Positions 1 through 10,551 are shown, counted from the stretch's first letter. The stretch: DNA of 16,287 nt from Dimargaris cristalligena (GCA_027576995.1 JANBQC010000617.1:1-16287); one strand, 5' to 3'. Program-made: numbers and translations. Notes: generated by a model from the letters alone, not told the origin.

Positions 1-1029
1 CCCCCGCCGGGGGTGCGCGCCGGGGGCGCCCCCGGGGGCCCGCCCGGGGGTAGTCTCACCGGGGGGAGTGATGATGGGGTATCCGGGAGTCTCGGAGTCG
101 GTGGGGGTGGGGACGACATCAGTGTTGGAGACGGGAGTGGTCTCGCCGGGGATGATGGGGGTGGTCTCGGCGGGGGGAGTGATGTCGGTGGGGGTGGTAC
201 CGGGGACAACGTCGGTGTTGGAAGTGGGGGGAGTGGGCTCGTCGGTGATGACGGGGGGGTTAGTGGGGACGGTACCAGTCAGAGTGGTGCCGGGGACAAC
301 CGGGGGGTTGGTACCGCAGTCACCTTCGGTGACGGTCACGGTGACGGTGACAGCGGGGACAGTCACGGTGACAGTCTCGGCCTCGCAGCAGTCCGCATCA
401 TCTTCCACGCACTCATCGGGGTTGGTAGGGTTGGTGGGGGGAGTGGTGCCGGTGGCGGGAGGGGTCACATCGGTGTTGGACACGGGGGTGGTCTCGCCAG
501 GAGGAGTGATGATGGGGTATGTGGGAGTGTCGGTAGGGGTGGGGACGACATCGGTGTTGGAGACGGGAGTGGTCTCGGCGGGGCCGGTAGGGGTCTCGGT
601 TTCCTCGTCGCACCAGGGCAGGGTCTCGGTGTCGACGGGAGTGTCGGTGGGGACAACATCAGTGTTGGAGACGGGGGTGGTCTCGGCGGGGCCGGTGGGG
701 GTATCGGTAGGGGTATCGGTAGGGACGACATCAGTGTTGGAAACGGGGGTGGTCTCGCTGGGGACGACGGGCGAGGTTTCGCTAGGGGGACTGACGATCG
801 GGTAAGAGGCGGTGATCGAGTCGGTAGGGACCACGTCAGTGTTGGAGACGGGGATGGTCTCGGTGGGAGGGGTGACGATGGGGTATCCCGGAGTGCTGGA
901 AGCGACAGGGGTCATGGAGGAATCTGGGGGAGGGATAACCTCGTAGTTACGCTTCTGGAGACGGCCCTTGGGGGCGGCCAGAGTAGCACTCACCGAGGCG
1001 AGGATCATAAATGCCTGGAATAACTTCAT
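1..1029 (-). CDS. Secreted mucin-like Pro/Thr-rich repeat protein, 3' end missing
   Basis: The minus strand is open from an ATG at 1029 to the window edge: 343 codons with no stop, so the C-terminus is absent. Residues 1-19 (MKLFQAFMILASVSATLAA) are a clear signal peptide, and K26-R27 follows as a Kex2-type dibasic site, so a short propeptide may be removed. The rest is almost entirely Pro, Thr, Val, Ser, Glu and Asp. The core motif SNTDV(V/T)P recurs seven times, starting near residues 62, 97, 121, 157, 184, 270 and 301, usually after ETTPV. A second motif, YPI(I/V)(T/S)PP, occurs four times. A central part (about 205-240) differs: it has the only Cys cluster (207, 214, 215, 238) and a TVTV run typical of fungal wall glycoproteins. 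Heavy O-mannosylation and a wall or extracellular location are inferred. No catalytic domain is visible. The sequence just upstream of the ATG is pyrimidine-rich, which supports this start. Residues 328-343 break the repeat (GC-rich tip) and may not be real protein. Confidence 0.85.
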   Translation of the reverse strand, partial: MKLFQAFMILASVSATLAAPKGRLQKRNYEVIPPPDSSMTPVASSTPGYPIVTPPTETIPVSNTDVVPTDSITASYPIVSPPSETSPVVPSETTPVSNTDVVPTDTPTDTPTGPAETTPVSNTDVVPTDTPVDTETLPWCDEETETPTGPAETTPVSNTDVVPTPTDTPTYPIITPPGETTPVSNTDVTPPATGTTPPTNPTNPDECVEDDADCCEAETVTVTVPAVTVTVTVTEGDCGTNPPVVPGTTLTGTVPTNPPVITDEPTPPTSNTDVVPGTTPTDITPPAETTPIIPGETTPVSNTDVVPTPTDSETPGYPIITPPGETTPGRAPGGAPGAHPRRG

Positions 1030-1335
1030 GATGAATTAGAATGGAATGCGGGTGATTAGGTAGGGGGAGAGTGGTGATAGGGATAGTTAGACTAGTCGGT
1101 CGTTATCATAAATGCCAAATAATTGACTGTGGCACTAAAAAGGGTCGTAAATCGCAATCGCTCAGATTTCAAAGAACAGTAAAAATCAGATAAAGGAAGG
1201 GAGATAGGAATTAAAGCTAAGAACAAAAGATGGGCTCGGAGAATAGAGCTGATGTGTGAGGCACAAGCAGATATATTCAAGGAGGGAAGAATGGAGTGAG
1301 GAGGAGGGCGTTAAAAAGCGAGCGATGCGGCAGGG

Positions 1336-1342
1336 TTATATA
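1336..1342 (-). promoter_or_regulatory. Candidate TATA box for the mucin-like gene
   Basis: TATATAA on the minus strand, about 307 nt before the ATG at 1029. The sequence between them is rich in C and T on the minus strand, as in fungal leaders. The distance is long, so the leader may contain an intron or another promoter may be used. Confidence 0.35.
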
Positions 1343-1649
1343 ATCGGGGCTCTGTCGAAGAGTCGAAGATAACCAACTGTGTCACAGTCAAAATTAGATG
1401 GGGGAATAGAGGGAAATGAAGATGAAGCCAACTGAAGAATCAATGAGAAGCGGGCGGCAGGTCGCTTTTTATATTTTGCGACTGATCAGCGGTTGGCTGA
1501 GGTGGGGGGGAAATGGAGGATGTGCAGAGCTGCAAGGCCAAAGGGAAAGCGGCGAGTGGTACATTCCATCCGCAAGAACGCACCAGCGAACCATTGTCCA
1601 GCCGTGAGGATGTGCGGCCAGCTGGCGGGATGAAGGGAGAGTGGAACAA

Positions 1650-1749
1650 GGGGGAAATGGAGGAGGGCGAGGAGAAGGGGGCATCACCAATGGCCCCGGC
1701 CACCGGGTCCCAAGCACGCCCCTTCCCTCCTCTTCCTCCCCCTTTTCCC
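1650..1749. repeat. Imperfect purine/pyrimidine inverted repeat
   Basis: A purine-rich arm (1650-1681) faces a pyrimidine-rich arm (1719-1749) across a GC-rich loop of about 37 nt. The reverse complement of the second arm matches most of the first, with about four mismatches and short gaps. It lies about 310 bp upstream of the TATA candidate for the mucin-like gene. Both arms are low-complexity, so the similarity may partly reflect composition. Confidence 0.5.
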
Positions 1750-4212
1750 GTCCGTCGTGTTGTGTTGCCCGGGCTGGAGTGGCTTGCTGAGTATTCGTCT
1801 AAATGATCGACACTGTATTGGCTGTGGGCCGGAATGCTTCAACGGTTGTTGGGCCCAAATAAAATAGAGGGATGACGCGGGAAGGACCGAGCGATAGAAG
1901 CAACTCCCCCTCCCCACTACTGGAGCGGTCTGTGTATGGTTGGTTGGAGATTGGACCGGCCAGGGGGGTTGATAGGTGTATAGGAGAGGCGAAGGATTGG
2001 GCACCAATGCGCCGTTTAGGTGACTAGCAAATTGCACGCAATTAACCGCTAGAGAGAGAATACGCCGTGTTCGCAATTTCAGTCACTCCGACCCATATCC
2101 ATCTGTGGGCTATTTTTACCGCTGGGCTGGAAGGAGGTGGTGGCCATTGTACCAGTGTTTTGCAGCCGATGAAGGGGGAGGAGGCGCCCATAGATCCATG
2201 GGGGCGGGCCGAGTAACACCATCTAATTAACTTGGCCCATTGCACCGTGTAGTAGCCAATATCCATCAGCTCAGCCATATCCCTCTCCTATTCCTTCCTA
2301 TACCTGGCCGTAATGCAGCACTAGTGTAGTCGTTCGGCCCAAGGGTAAGGAAAGAGGAAAATAGCGATTAAGCAAAGGAGGAGGAGGAGGGGGGAGTAGG
2401 TATGGTTAGCGGCCTCCTGACTAAATGGTGGCCTACATGTTCGGGGGGAGACGGCGACAGGCTGGGCGGCCAAAGAAGGGGGGAACCGTATTGGCCAAGG
2501 GCCTTATTGACCTATAAGTGAGGCTGATGGCAATCATCACTTATATCTTCTCCCTCTGTAGGTGTGTTGGTCCGATAATCACCGCCGCAAATCCTTGGGG
2601 GTCGACTATTGTGGCCGTCTGAATGCCTATTGGCCACGGCCGGCTAATTGCCTCCTCCTCTGTGGTCGGCCGTCTATTTTGAGTAGAAAGGCTGGGCTTC
2701 CGATTAGACATTAGGCTGGCGGCCAACCCCCGTTGCCCATGCCATATAGATGTAGAATAAGGCAAATGAAAAAAATAATATAACAATAGTGGGCCTCCCA
2801 CCCTCGTTTGAGCCAATGTGAAGGCTCCAGCTTCTGTCCATCATTCGGCGGCCATCCTTCTATGGAGTTCACTAGGCTGGTATCATTTCTATATACACCA
2901 GGAGGGGGGCTTACCAGCGAAGGACGTACCTGATGTGCGCTGATGAGTAACTTGGTTTCACCTTGTTTCTTTTTTCGGAGAGGTGAATGATGGGGAACTG
3001 GAGTGGATTTGCGCGTTTATTACTCGGCGGGATACCCCTACTGGCCATGTGCAGTACAAGGTCGGGGTGGGCCACATCCCCCCGCCTTCACGGGCGGATA
3101 CTCCCCATGATCACGCCTGCCGACCCCGTTCCTAGCGCACTGGTCCACACCCCACGCTGTTATTGTTGTATGCCATTGGGGAGACGGTGCTGGCTGATAA
3201 ACTCCGACCATTTCCAAGGGCAATCCCATGTCTAGCTGGTGTTGTTGGTGTCAGCCAGGCTGATTAACCCGTTTGTAATGGCAAGTCGATTGGGTCTCTA
3301 CTGCAACCCCACCCCTATATTACTAAGGCCTGCGCCCGCCATGGTTCTTAAGCAAGGGTGCACAGATGCAACTGTCACTTTGGAGGGTTATTTAATCACC
3401 GGACTATGGCGATTTTCAGAGTACGATGTACATTATAAACTCCTACTGAAGCGCGAGTTGGAACGTAGCCGATGGATCGGAGAACGGCTACTACTCAGAG
3501 TTGTCTGGTCCGGCGGGTTTCCTTATCCGAGCCTGCGGCATCACATTCTGTACAATTGGGCCGGGCCACATTTACACAGTGCTGCTGCATCGGGGACTGG
3601 AGATGGGGGGAGAACACCGGAAATGACCAACCCCCGTGGTTTTCCGGTGCAATTTTTTTTAAAATGTTTTGCTTTTTAATATATAGGAATTCATTGATAA
3701 TATTAACCGATGTCTGGGCTCCAGCCCCGCTTCATATTGGGGGCACCCCTTCGATAGCAACGCTTAATAAAAAAAACTACAAGGACAGCCGTTTTGTGTT
3801 GGAGAATGTGGCGGTATCGGTCCAAGGAGGGAATGGTCGGAGACATAGCCAGTGGGCCCCAGGGTTAGCAAAATGAACCGAGTCATTTTCTAAGTATGGG
3901 TCTCGGATGCCACTATCCCCTTCCTCCCCCATAACTAGTGGTTTCAATGAGCGAAGAATTGCCGATAACCCATTGATGAGGTCTACGCCATCCTGAAGGG
4001 GTTCTCGGGCGGGTGATGTCCGTATCACAGGAAAACGGCTGCCGTCTATCTTGGCGCGGGCCCCCTTCTCTTTCTATCCAACTCTGTCTCCCGATGCTTC
4101 GCTTTCCTCTATTCCGACTGTCGGTTATAACATGGATTAATTGAGGCGGGCCCCACGTACCGGCATCTAAATGACCGAGATCCCGTCACTCGGGGTCTGG
4201 CTTCAATTCCGC

Positions 4213-4219
4213 TATAATA
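4213..4219 (+). promoter_or_regulatory. TATAATA followed by CT tract, promoter-like
   Basis: TATAATA stands a few bases before a pure pyrimidine tract, an arrangement common at fungal core promoters. No convincing coding region follows within several hundred bases, so the call is only a sequence resemblance. Confidence 0.2.
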
Positions 4220-4221
4220 CA

Positions 4222-4255
4222 CTCTTCTCTCTCTCTTTCTCTCTTTCTCTCTTCT
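4222..4255 (+). repeat. CT-rich microsatellite
   Basis: An uninterrupted 34-nt pyrimidine tract made of CT and CTTT units. It lies inside an ATG-started open frame (4171-4410), where it would encode an artificial Leu/Ser/Phe hydrophobic run. Confidence 0.85.
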
Positions 4256-7200
4256 ACCCACCCAGTCTCCTTTTCGCAGACCCGCTAATACTGGGGCCCA
4301 GCAGCAGGCAATCAGTTGGGCTTGGGGGTCCCACCGTCAGCACCTATGGTGACCGGAGAAAGAGGCATCTACGGGTCCAGAGTGTGGTGGGCTTGATTGT
4401 TTCTGATTGAAGAAGGATGACCGGGCCCCTCGTTAAAAATAATTACAATATTATAGACGGGGCACTGCTGCTCTGGACCGTCCAATTATACCGGCTGGTC
4501 AGTTAGTTGGTTGGTTGGGGGAGCCAGTCGGCAATAACTACTATACGGCTTCTTCGCTGGATGCCAGTGGAAGCTCACGTAATTAGAGCAAAATGTGGCT
4601 GGCGATGCAGGCGGTTAAGGTGCCTGGAGTGCACTAAAGCATAGTTTAGCTAGCAACCATAGCTAGCGGCTCTCCTGCATTATCTGAAGACAGGAAGTTC
4701 TGGCTGACCTCCGCTGTTCCTTTAGGTTCACTCCATTACAAGGTCCTACCTGGCCCGCATAAGCTCCAGCTACAGGCTACAGGCGGCTATAGAGCCTCAT
4801 TCAAAGAGGGGTATGTCTATTGACTTTAGCTGGTCTGGTGGAATTGGCCGTGTTTACTATTTTAGGAAATCCTTGGTATTGCCAGGTTTACCAAGATCGG
4901 CCACGCGGAGGATTCGGTTATTCGTAAGTGTAAAATAGTGGGGTGTACAGTGGGAGATGCTATTACAATCATCTACGGCAGCAACTCATTCCACGGGGAG
5001 GTAAACTTGGGGGTCAGCCCATAGCTGCTAAACGGCACATGCTACGTTGGCGTTGGTCAATCGAGCCGATGGTTTATTTTAGATTCCGTCGAAGGATAGT
5101 CGTTGATATACGACGGGAATCCAATATAATGGGCTTTGGGGGGCAAATCCGCCTTTGACTATTTCCCGAATCATCCGCGAATAAGCAATCATTGCTCGGC
5201 TATTGTGAAGAACGGCCGATGGAATGCCTTGAAAATGATAAAAACATGGCCTATTAATATCCAAAGGTAAAAACGAACAAGTGGACCATCATTACTCCAA
5301 ATGTGCCCTCTTTTCTTTTAATTGATGAATCCTTGAAGGGGTGCCATGGGGATAATAGATTCCCACTCAATTAGCTAAGTATTATCGAGCGCCCTAACTT
5401 TGTTAGGGAGAAGGAAGGCTTTAGTCGCCTCTAATGTACACGCGTTAGCCCCTTTAGCATTCGCTAGTGCAATACGAAGAGAGAAGTCGCTTTAAAGACC
5501 AAGGTGGCGGGCCTAGCCTACTTCACCGTCGGCGCCCGCGCCTGCCTTGCCTAACGGAGTAATACTACTTCGTGGTAAAAATAGATCGTACTAAATCCGG
5601 TCACAAACGTACAGCCCCCGTTGGGGTACAAATCAACGTATGATCTGAGTCCCGCCAGGCGTAGCTGATATATCCGCTACTATATCAAAGATAAATTATT
5701 TCCCGTAGCTCATTATTTAGCGGAACCTTAGCAAATGACATGGGTGGTTTCCGAAAACTAAAGACTGATTGTTGGGTAAATGGGGATATTGAAACTACTC
5801 GCCGACAGATTCCTTTGTTGGTGGGGAGGGACGCGACTAAAAATAGCCGGTGGTTGTTCCCAATGGTCAACTGGATTAGCCGTCTAATCATTAAACTGGC
5901 TACATATCCAAAGGGGGGAGTGATACACAAGGTGGTTTACGCTCTCATCTAGGCATTCCGCTGCACCAAGTGCCCCCCTAGTCAACCACTACCTACTGTT
6001 CTGGAATGGGCCTGCGCTCCCCATGGATCTATTTTTATCCCGCAGTGGAGAGGCTTAACCACTCAATTCACTGGGGACCGTGGCATCCTCCATTCAAGAA
6101 ATCCAATCCGGTAGGCTGCCCATAGTTCAAGTCGGCTGATGAAGATGGGATTATTGGCCAGATAACAGTTAGCCAACAGCAAATAAGCCTGGTCTGATAT
6201 CCACCTTGGGCGGTCAAGCCTAGCGCTCCAGCGGATAGCGGTAGGATCGCGTCATTTGCTCCGGCCCCTGGCTAATTTCGGAGACTATTTTTAAGTTCCT
6301 AGCAACTTACTAATATCTGTAGCCGGCTTCCCTCTCGGGCAATGTATGTCTGTAACTACATGGACCAGCGGGCTTAGTAGGCCTCCCTTTCGTGCCGTAA
6401 ATGGCCTGCATTGAGAAGACCCCCTTCGGCTTTTTGGGGTTATTAATAAATAGTATCAGCGAAATCGGCAATCCACTGGTGTTGGAAGAAGACGGGAAAT
6501 TAAATACCCAGGCGGAACAATAGGGATGAGAGCGCACCTATCAATTAGTATCATTCAGCATGCGTAACTGTCTGGGTCTAAATTCGCCCATGACGGAAGG
6601 GGTGGGAGTGGGACGAGGATTGGCCACTGGTGATGCAAAAAATTGGAATATACAACGGAGGGGGGGGAGTGGTGGTCGAATCAATATGGGTGAAATCCAG
6701 CCCAGCTATATAAGGGTTTACATTATATGTGTATGGGAGAATATATGGGAATTTTATTTTTAACTAGTAATATTGGCCGAATCTAATGGATTTTTCGTTA
6801 TACAGCTTAGATGAACTTCTCCCATATCTAACCCATTCTCTATCTCTTCGTTACACTGCTCGGCATCCCTCCACAGTGGGACTTGCGGCCACACAGGAAC
6901 GGGCCACAAAACACCCCAAGGATCACGATGTGTGTGACGTCGGGGATTATTAACAGAGCCAGTACCATTCCCCCGCTCCTTCTCATGCTGATTGTTTCTC
7001 AGCCGAGCCTCTCTTACCTGGGGCATATTGTGGAACTGGCCGGCGAATTAGAAAAACATTAACTGCTGGAAGATAGCAAAACAAACCCGGTTCAGCCGGA
7101 TTGAGACACTGAAAACGGTGGTGGCTATTGTTCATTTCAACGTGTGAGGCCTGTACAATTAAACCATGTGCTATCAATACCACCCGCCGTGGTGGCACAC

Positions 7201-9613
7201 TGGGTGACAGCGGCTGAGTCAGCTGGGTATATGAAACTGTTTAGTTCGGAGAATTGGGACTGGCCAGTGTGAAGAACCGCACCGTAATATTATATTGGGA
7301 TGTTAGAGGTTAATCCTAATATGCATGGATCATGACTAGGGGGTAGAGCACAACTGCTGAACTATTTGTCCAGGAAGTAAACAGCCCCTTGTGAACCCGG
7401 GCTGTTCTTCATTTCAGGAGACGGGCGGGGCAGCGTCACGGCCAGTTCTGTGTGGTGAGCCAGAAGTCAAAGTAGTTCACAACTGTCGGTTGCGCCAGAT
7501 GCATAAGTAAGACGCACTGTTACTTTAAAGGGCTGTCCTCGGCCGGGGTGCTGCTGGAACTCGGCCATACTATTATCCTACCGCGAACGTACCTATCACC
7601 CAGGTCAAAGGCCTTATAGCGTGTCCCCTTTGGTTTTCCAGTCAGCATCCGTCTGGCTTGATGGCATCATCTTTATGTGATGGGCCGGGATAATAGATAT
7701 CACTGTTTGGATTGTCTACTGACAGTCCCTCCTCTCCAGAAACTGCACATCCATGAGCCATCAGAGCAATCTCTATACCACCAATAAGTCAACACTACCT
7801 TGTCACCATTGGGGGCTGTTTGCTTTCGCTGCTACTGAGCAGTATGATTCAGTGCCATCGGCTAGCTGTCCAGAATACATGTGGCTGGAAGGAAATAAGT
7901 TATTGATAGACGGCTGCTAATTAGTCGTCCCAGTTGGTCACCCTGACATTACCGCTGGTCCTATTGAGCTCACGAGGACCAGTTGCATCGAGTTTAGCTT
8001 TTTGATTTTGCGTTTAAAAAATTTAAAGGCGCAGTCAAGCCGAAGAATTCCTAGAAAGTGATAATTATTCTAAACCACCCCGAAAACCAATTGGCACCCT
8101 TCCGTGCTACAAAGGGGTGTAGTAGATTTGGCCAACTTGAGGTATTATTACACCTTAACTAATGCTTTCTTTTTGGCTGGTTTGCATTTGCGGCAGGGCC
8201 TTAATAGGAAGGTGGGGAGGAATGGATTCGCATCAAAGAAGCTAGTTGTTCCAATATACGACGAATGGGGGGATCATCGGCAAGTTAGGGAAGGGGATTG
8301 GCTGGTGTAGTAGTGGTCCACTAAACGATGTTGTCGCAAGGCCTAATTGCTGTTCAACCCCGCTCCACTACTTGGGGGACTTCATTTAACCCGGATGGGT
8401 CAGTAGAAAATCGTATACATACATGTTGACGGGCATATATGTGCAGGTTGTTTGCAGATTAGGGTGCCATTGTCGTAAATCCCACACGTTCAATATACCA
8501 ACTGGTTTAGCGCTTAAATGGAATACCGGTGGCACTTATGAGTGCAATGCGGCTGTGGACTCAAGCTGCAGTACCACATGTGACGCACTAGTAGACAAAG
8601 GTGAGTCGGTTTTGGAGGGATAGTTGGGCCGGGAAGCATTGCCTGAGTTGGAAGCCTAATGGAATTGACCAGCTGCCTAGTAAGCAATTTAGGCGCGCCT
8701 GGCCCTTTCATCCCCGGTGCCTGAATTAAGTTTGGGGACCAATCGAGGTCACGGTGGTGCTGCAACCAAACCAACTGCAATCACCCACCGTGGGCTAAGC
8801 GAGCGGATCCTTTTGGGATGGACATCGGTCGCCAAGGGAGCTGTTCCCAGAGTATGATTGCCCAGACCATTCGCTTTTGCTACTCCAAGTCACCAAACTA
8901 CGGGATGGGTAGGATTAGAAGACAGTAGTCGAAAGGCATGGGGCATGGGAAAGCGGGGGTCGAATCATTGCGAAGGCCTTGGAGCTATCATTTCCCTATT
9001 CGAAAGAGTGCGCGATTGTCAGGGAATCCGCTGTCTGTTGTTTATTCGTCAATAAGATTAACACGTAAAGCTGTCTACGTTGTTTTGCGAAGCCAGTACT
9101 TCCTCCCTCCCACCTGACTAGCGGAGCCCACTTGGCTATATTGCAGAATCCACCGTCCTGCCACCTTCACCAAACCACCGCGAGTCTTTCTCCGCTGCCG
9201 TGCCCTAGCAGTTGTTTTCATTTTGCCGTCTTCGGCAGATGGAAACAGTCGCGAGAAATGCGGCCAAATAAGGCAACCGGGATGGCGACATCGGTCGAAT
9301 TTTGCCCTGCTTAATCCAGCATTTTAACTAGTAATCGATTTGGACGGTGGCCATATCGATTTCAGTTTCCTGGACACCGGCTGGCCATGTTTCTTCAGCA
9401 ATGTCCTAAAAGCACCCTGGTTTGCTTCTAGACCCAAGTTTTAGTCAGTCCAAACATAGAGCCTATGTTCAGCACAATCTAGTAGTGGTCATATACAGGT
9501 GGGGTTTCAGCTCTTTTATTCTGCTGCAGCATAGTTAGAGAACGAGTGTACTCTTTGATTGTATAATGAATGGGGCTCATCAGTAAGACAACCCATGCCA
9601 TGGGCTGGCGGTG

Positions 9614-9676
9614 GTAAGTAAGAGCCACTCCTAGGATTCACTATAGCACCAGGGATTGTCTTCTTTTCTTGTCTAG
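9614..9676 (+). other. Candidate intron in the leader of the 9801 gene
   Basis: A strong donor (GTG|GTAAGTA at 9614) is followed 63 nt later by an acceptor after a pyrimidine tract (CTTTTCTTGTCTAG, ending at 9676). Removing it would leave a 5' UTR junction before the ATG at 9801. An upstream ATG at 9600 would run through the junction in frame (ATG GGC TGG CGG TG|C) into the downstream gene, giving an optional extension of 49 residues. No strong branch-point consensus was found. Confidence 0.4.
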
Positions 9677-9800
9677 CCCCCTCCCATGTTCTACTATTCT
9701 TAATTTGCAAAGGGTTTCCCTACATCGACACCCCCGCGCCCACGTTCTCTATTCGATTTCCTTGCACCTCCGCCATTCACACCCCCCCACTCGATCCAGC

Positions 9801-10115
9801 ATGACTCGCCTGCTTTCACGTTACCCTCGGCTCCTTGGTACCTTGGCCCACCCCCGTCGCCTCGCCCTACGGACTTACGCCACAACCCCAGCAAGCCGTA
9901 GCTCGTCAAGCTCATTCTTTTACCAATACGGGAATCCGCTGCTGACGGTGCTCCTTTACAGCTCCGGCTTTGCCTACACCTACCATCTCATATTCCAGTT
10001 CCTCCTAGCCGATGAGGTTCGGGAGGAAAAAGAACGCGAGTTGGATCAGCTCCGGCTACGGCTAGCCGAACTTGAGGAGATTGCGAAGAATAGTCCCAGT
10101 GCCTCCAGTAATTAA
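9801..10115 (+). CDS. Small mitochondrial membrane protein, family not recognised
   Basis: The gene encodes 104 residues from an ATG in good context (A at -3) to TAA. The first ~26 residues are rich in Arg and Leu with no acidic residue, as in a mitochondrial presequence. R24-T25-Y26|A27 fits the R-3 cleavage motif of the matrix processing peptidase. A Ser-rich linker (31-38) leads to one hydrophobic segment at about 46-69 (Leu, Phe, Tyr, Val). The polar tail (71-96) alternates acidic and basic residues with Leu spacing suited to a short coiled coil. The likely product is a single-pass inner-membrane protein, perhaps an assembly or stabilising factor for a respiratory complex, but I cannot assign a family. 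The same frame is open upstream to 9669 without an ATG; with the candidate leader intron an N-terminal extension is possible. The downstream tyrosinase gene is convergent. Confidence 0.75.
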   Translation: MTRLLSRYPRLLGTLAHPRRLALRTYATTPASRSSSSSFFYQYGNPLLTVLLYSSGFAYTYHLIFQFLLADEVREEKERELDQLRLRLAELEEIAKNSPSASSN

Positions 10116-10551
10116 GCGACGCCCCCACTTCTCGCAACTACCGCCGAGTCAAGATTGTACTGATATATGCGACTCTTGAACCCACCGCCCCCCTTCTCCT
10201 CCTGGGCCCCGCCCCAAACTAATTGATGCCGGTGCGGGTATCTATCCCCGAACCAGGCCCACTCCAACGCAGGCGTTTCTGCGGATAAAGTGTAGGGCGG
10301 TCCCCAGACCTACCGAGCCACCCTTTCCTCCATCGGGGGGTACCTCTGTATATGGTCCGCCGCTGCCTACACAAACCTCCCCCTTATTGAACTGCGGGCC
10401 CAGTGGAACTATACTCCCTCTTTGGGTTCAAATATCCCGTACTCGTTCTGCCTATTAATATTCTCCCCTGGAGCAGGTAAGGGTCGCAAGTATTTATTGC
10501 CAAGATGGTAAAGCGAGTCAGGATTGCCCAAATATGGACACATCCGGGTGT

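Larger units (their letters stand above)
1350..9560. other. Gene-poor stretch with no supportable coding region
   Basis: I see no gene here that I can defend. Many open frames of 60-146 codons exist on both strands, but several begin at TTG or GTG rather than ATG. None shows a recognisable domain, and their number fits chance for this much sequence. No tRNA, rRNA, snRNA or transposase signature was seen. Local structure is listed separately: an imperfect inverted repeat at 1650-1749, an orphan TATA-plus-CT tract at 4213-4255 and a TATATAAG at 6706-6713. A few frames with splice-like borders (about 7017-7198 minus, 8423-8600 plus) are treated as findings, not genes. Confidence 0.6.

Noticed and set aside
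13..1023. 336-codon plus-strand frame rich in Gly, Asp and Val
   Set aside because: It is the antisense shadow of the minus-strand Pro/Thr repeat gene, which has a signal peptide and proper start; the plus frame begins inside the GC-rich tip and has no domain.
1684..2076. 130-codon minus-strand frame
   Set aside because: It starts at TTG with a stop just upstream, has no domain and covers the purine/pyrimidine inverted repeat.
3239..3679. 146-codon plus-strand frame
   Set aside because: It starts at TTG, shows no recognisable motif or membrane segment, and overlaps another open frame; likely chance.
5740..5952. 70-codon ATG frame with basic and Trp-rich sequence
   Set aside because: Length is within chance, no domain, and the opposite strand is also open; no promoter or poly(A) context.
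6706..6713. TATATAAG, a good TATA sequence
   Set aside because: No coding frame or CT tract follows; the AT-rich surroundings make such matches likely.
7011..7020. CTTACCTGG resembling the 5' end of U1 snRNA
   Set aside because: The rest of U1 (stem loops, Sm site) is absent. It is simply the complement of a splice-donor-like sequence.
10420..10436. GGGTTCAAATATCCC resembling a tRNA T arm
   Set aside because: No matching anticodon arm, D arm or acceptor stem at the required distances.
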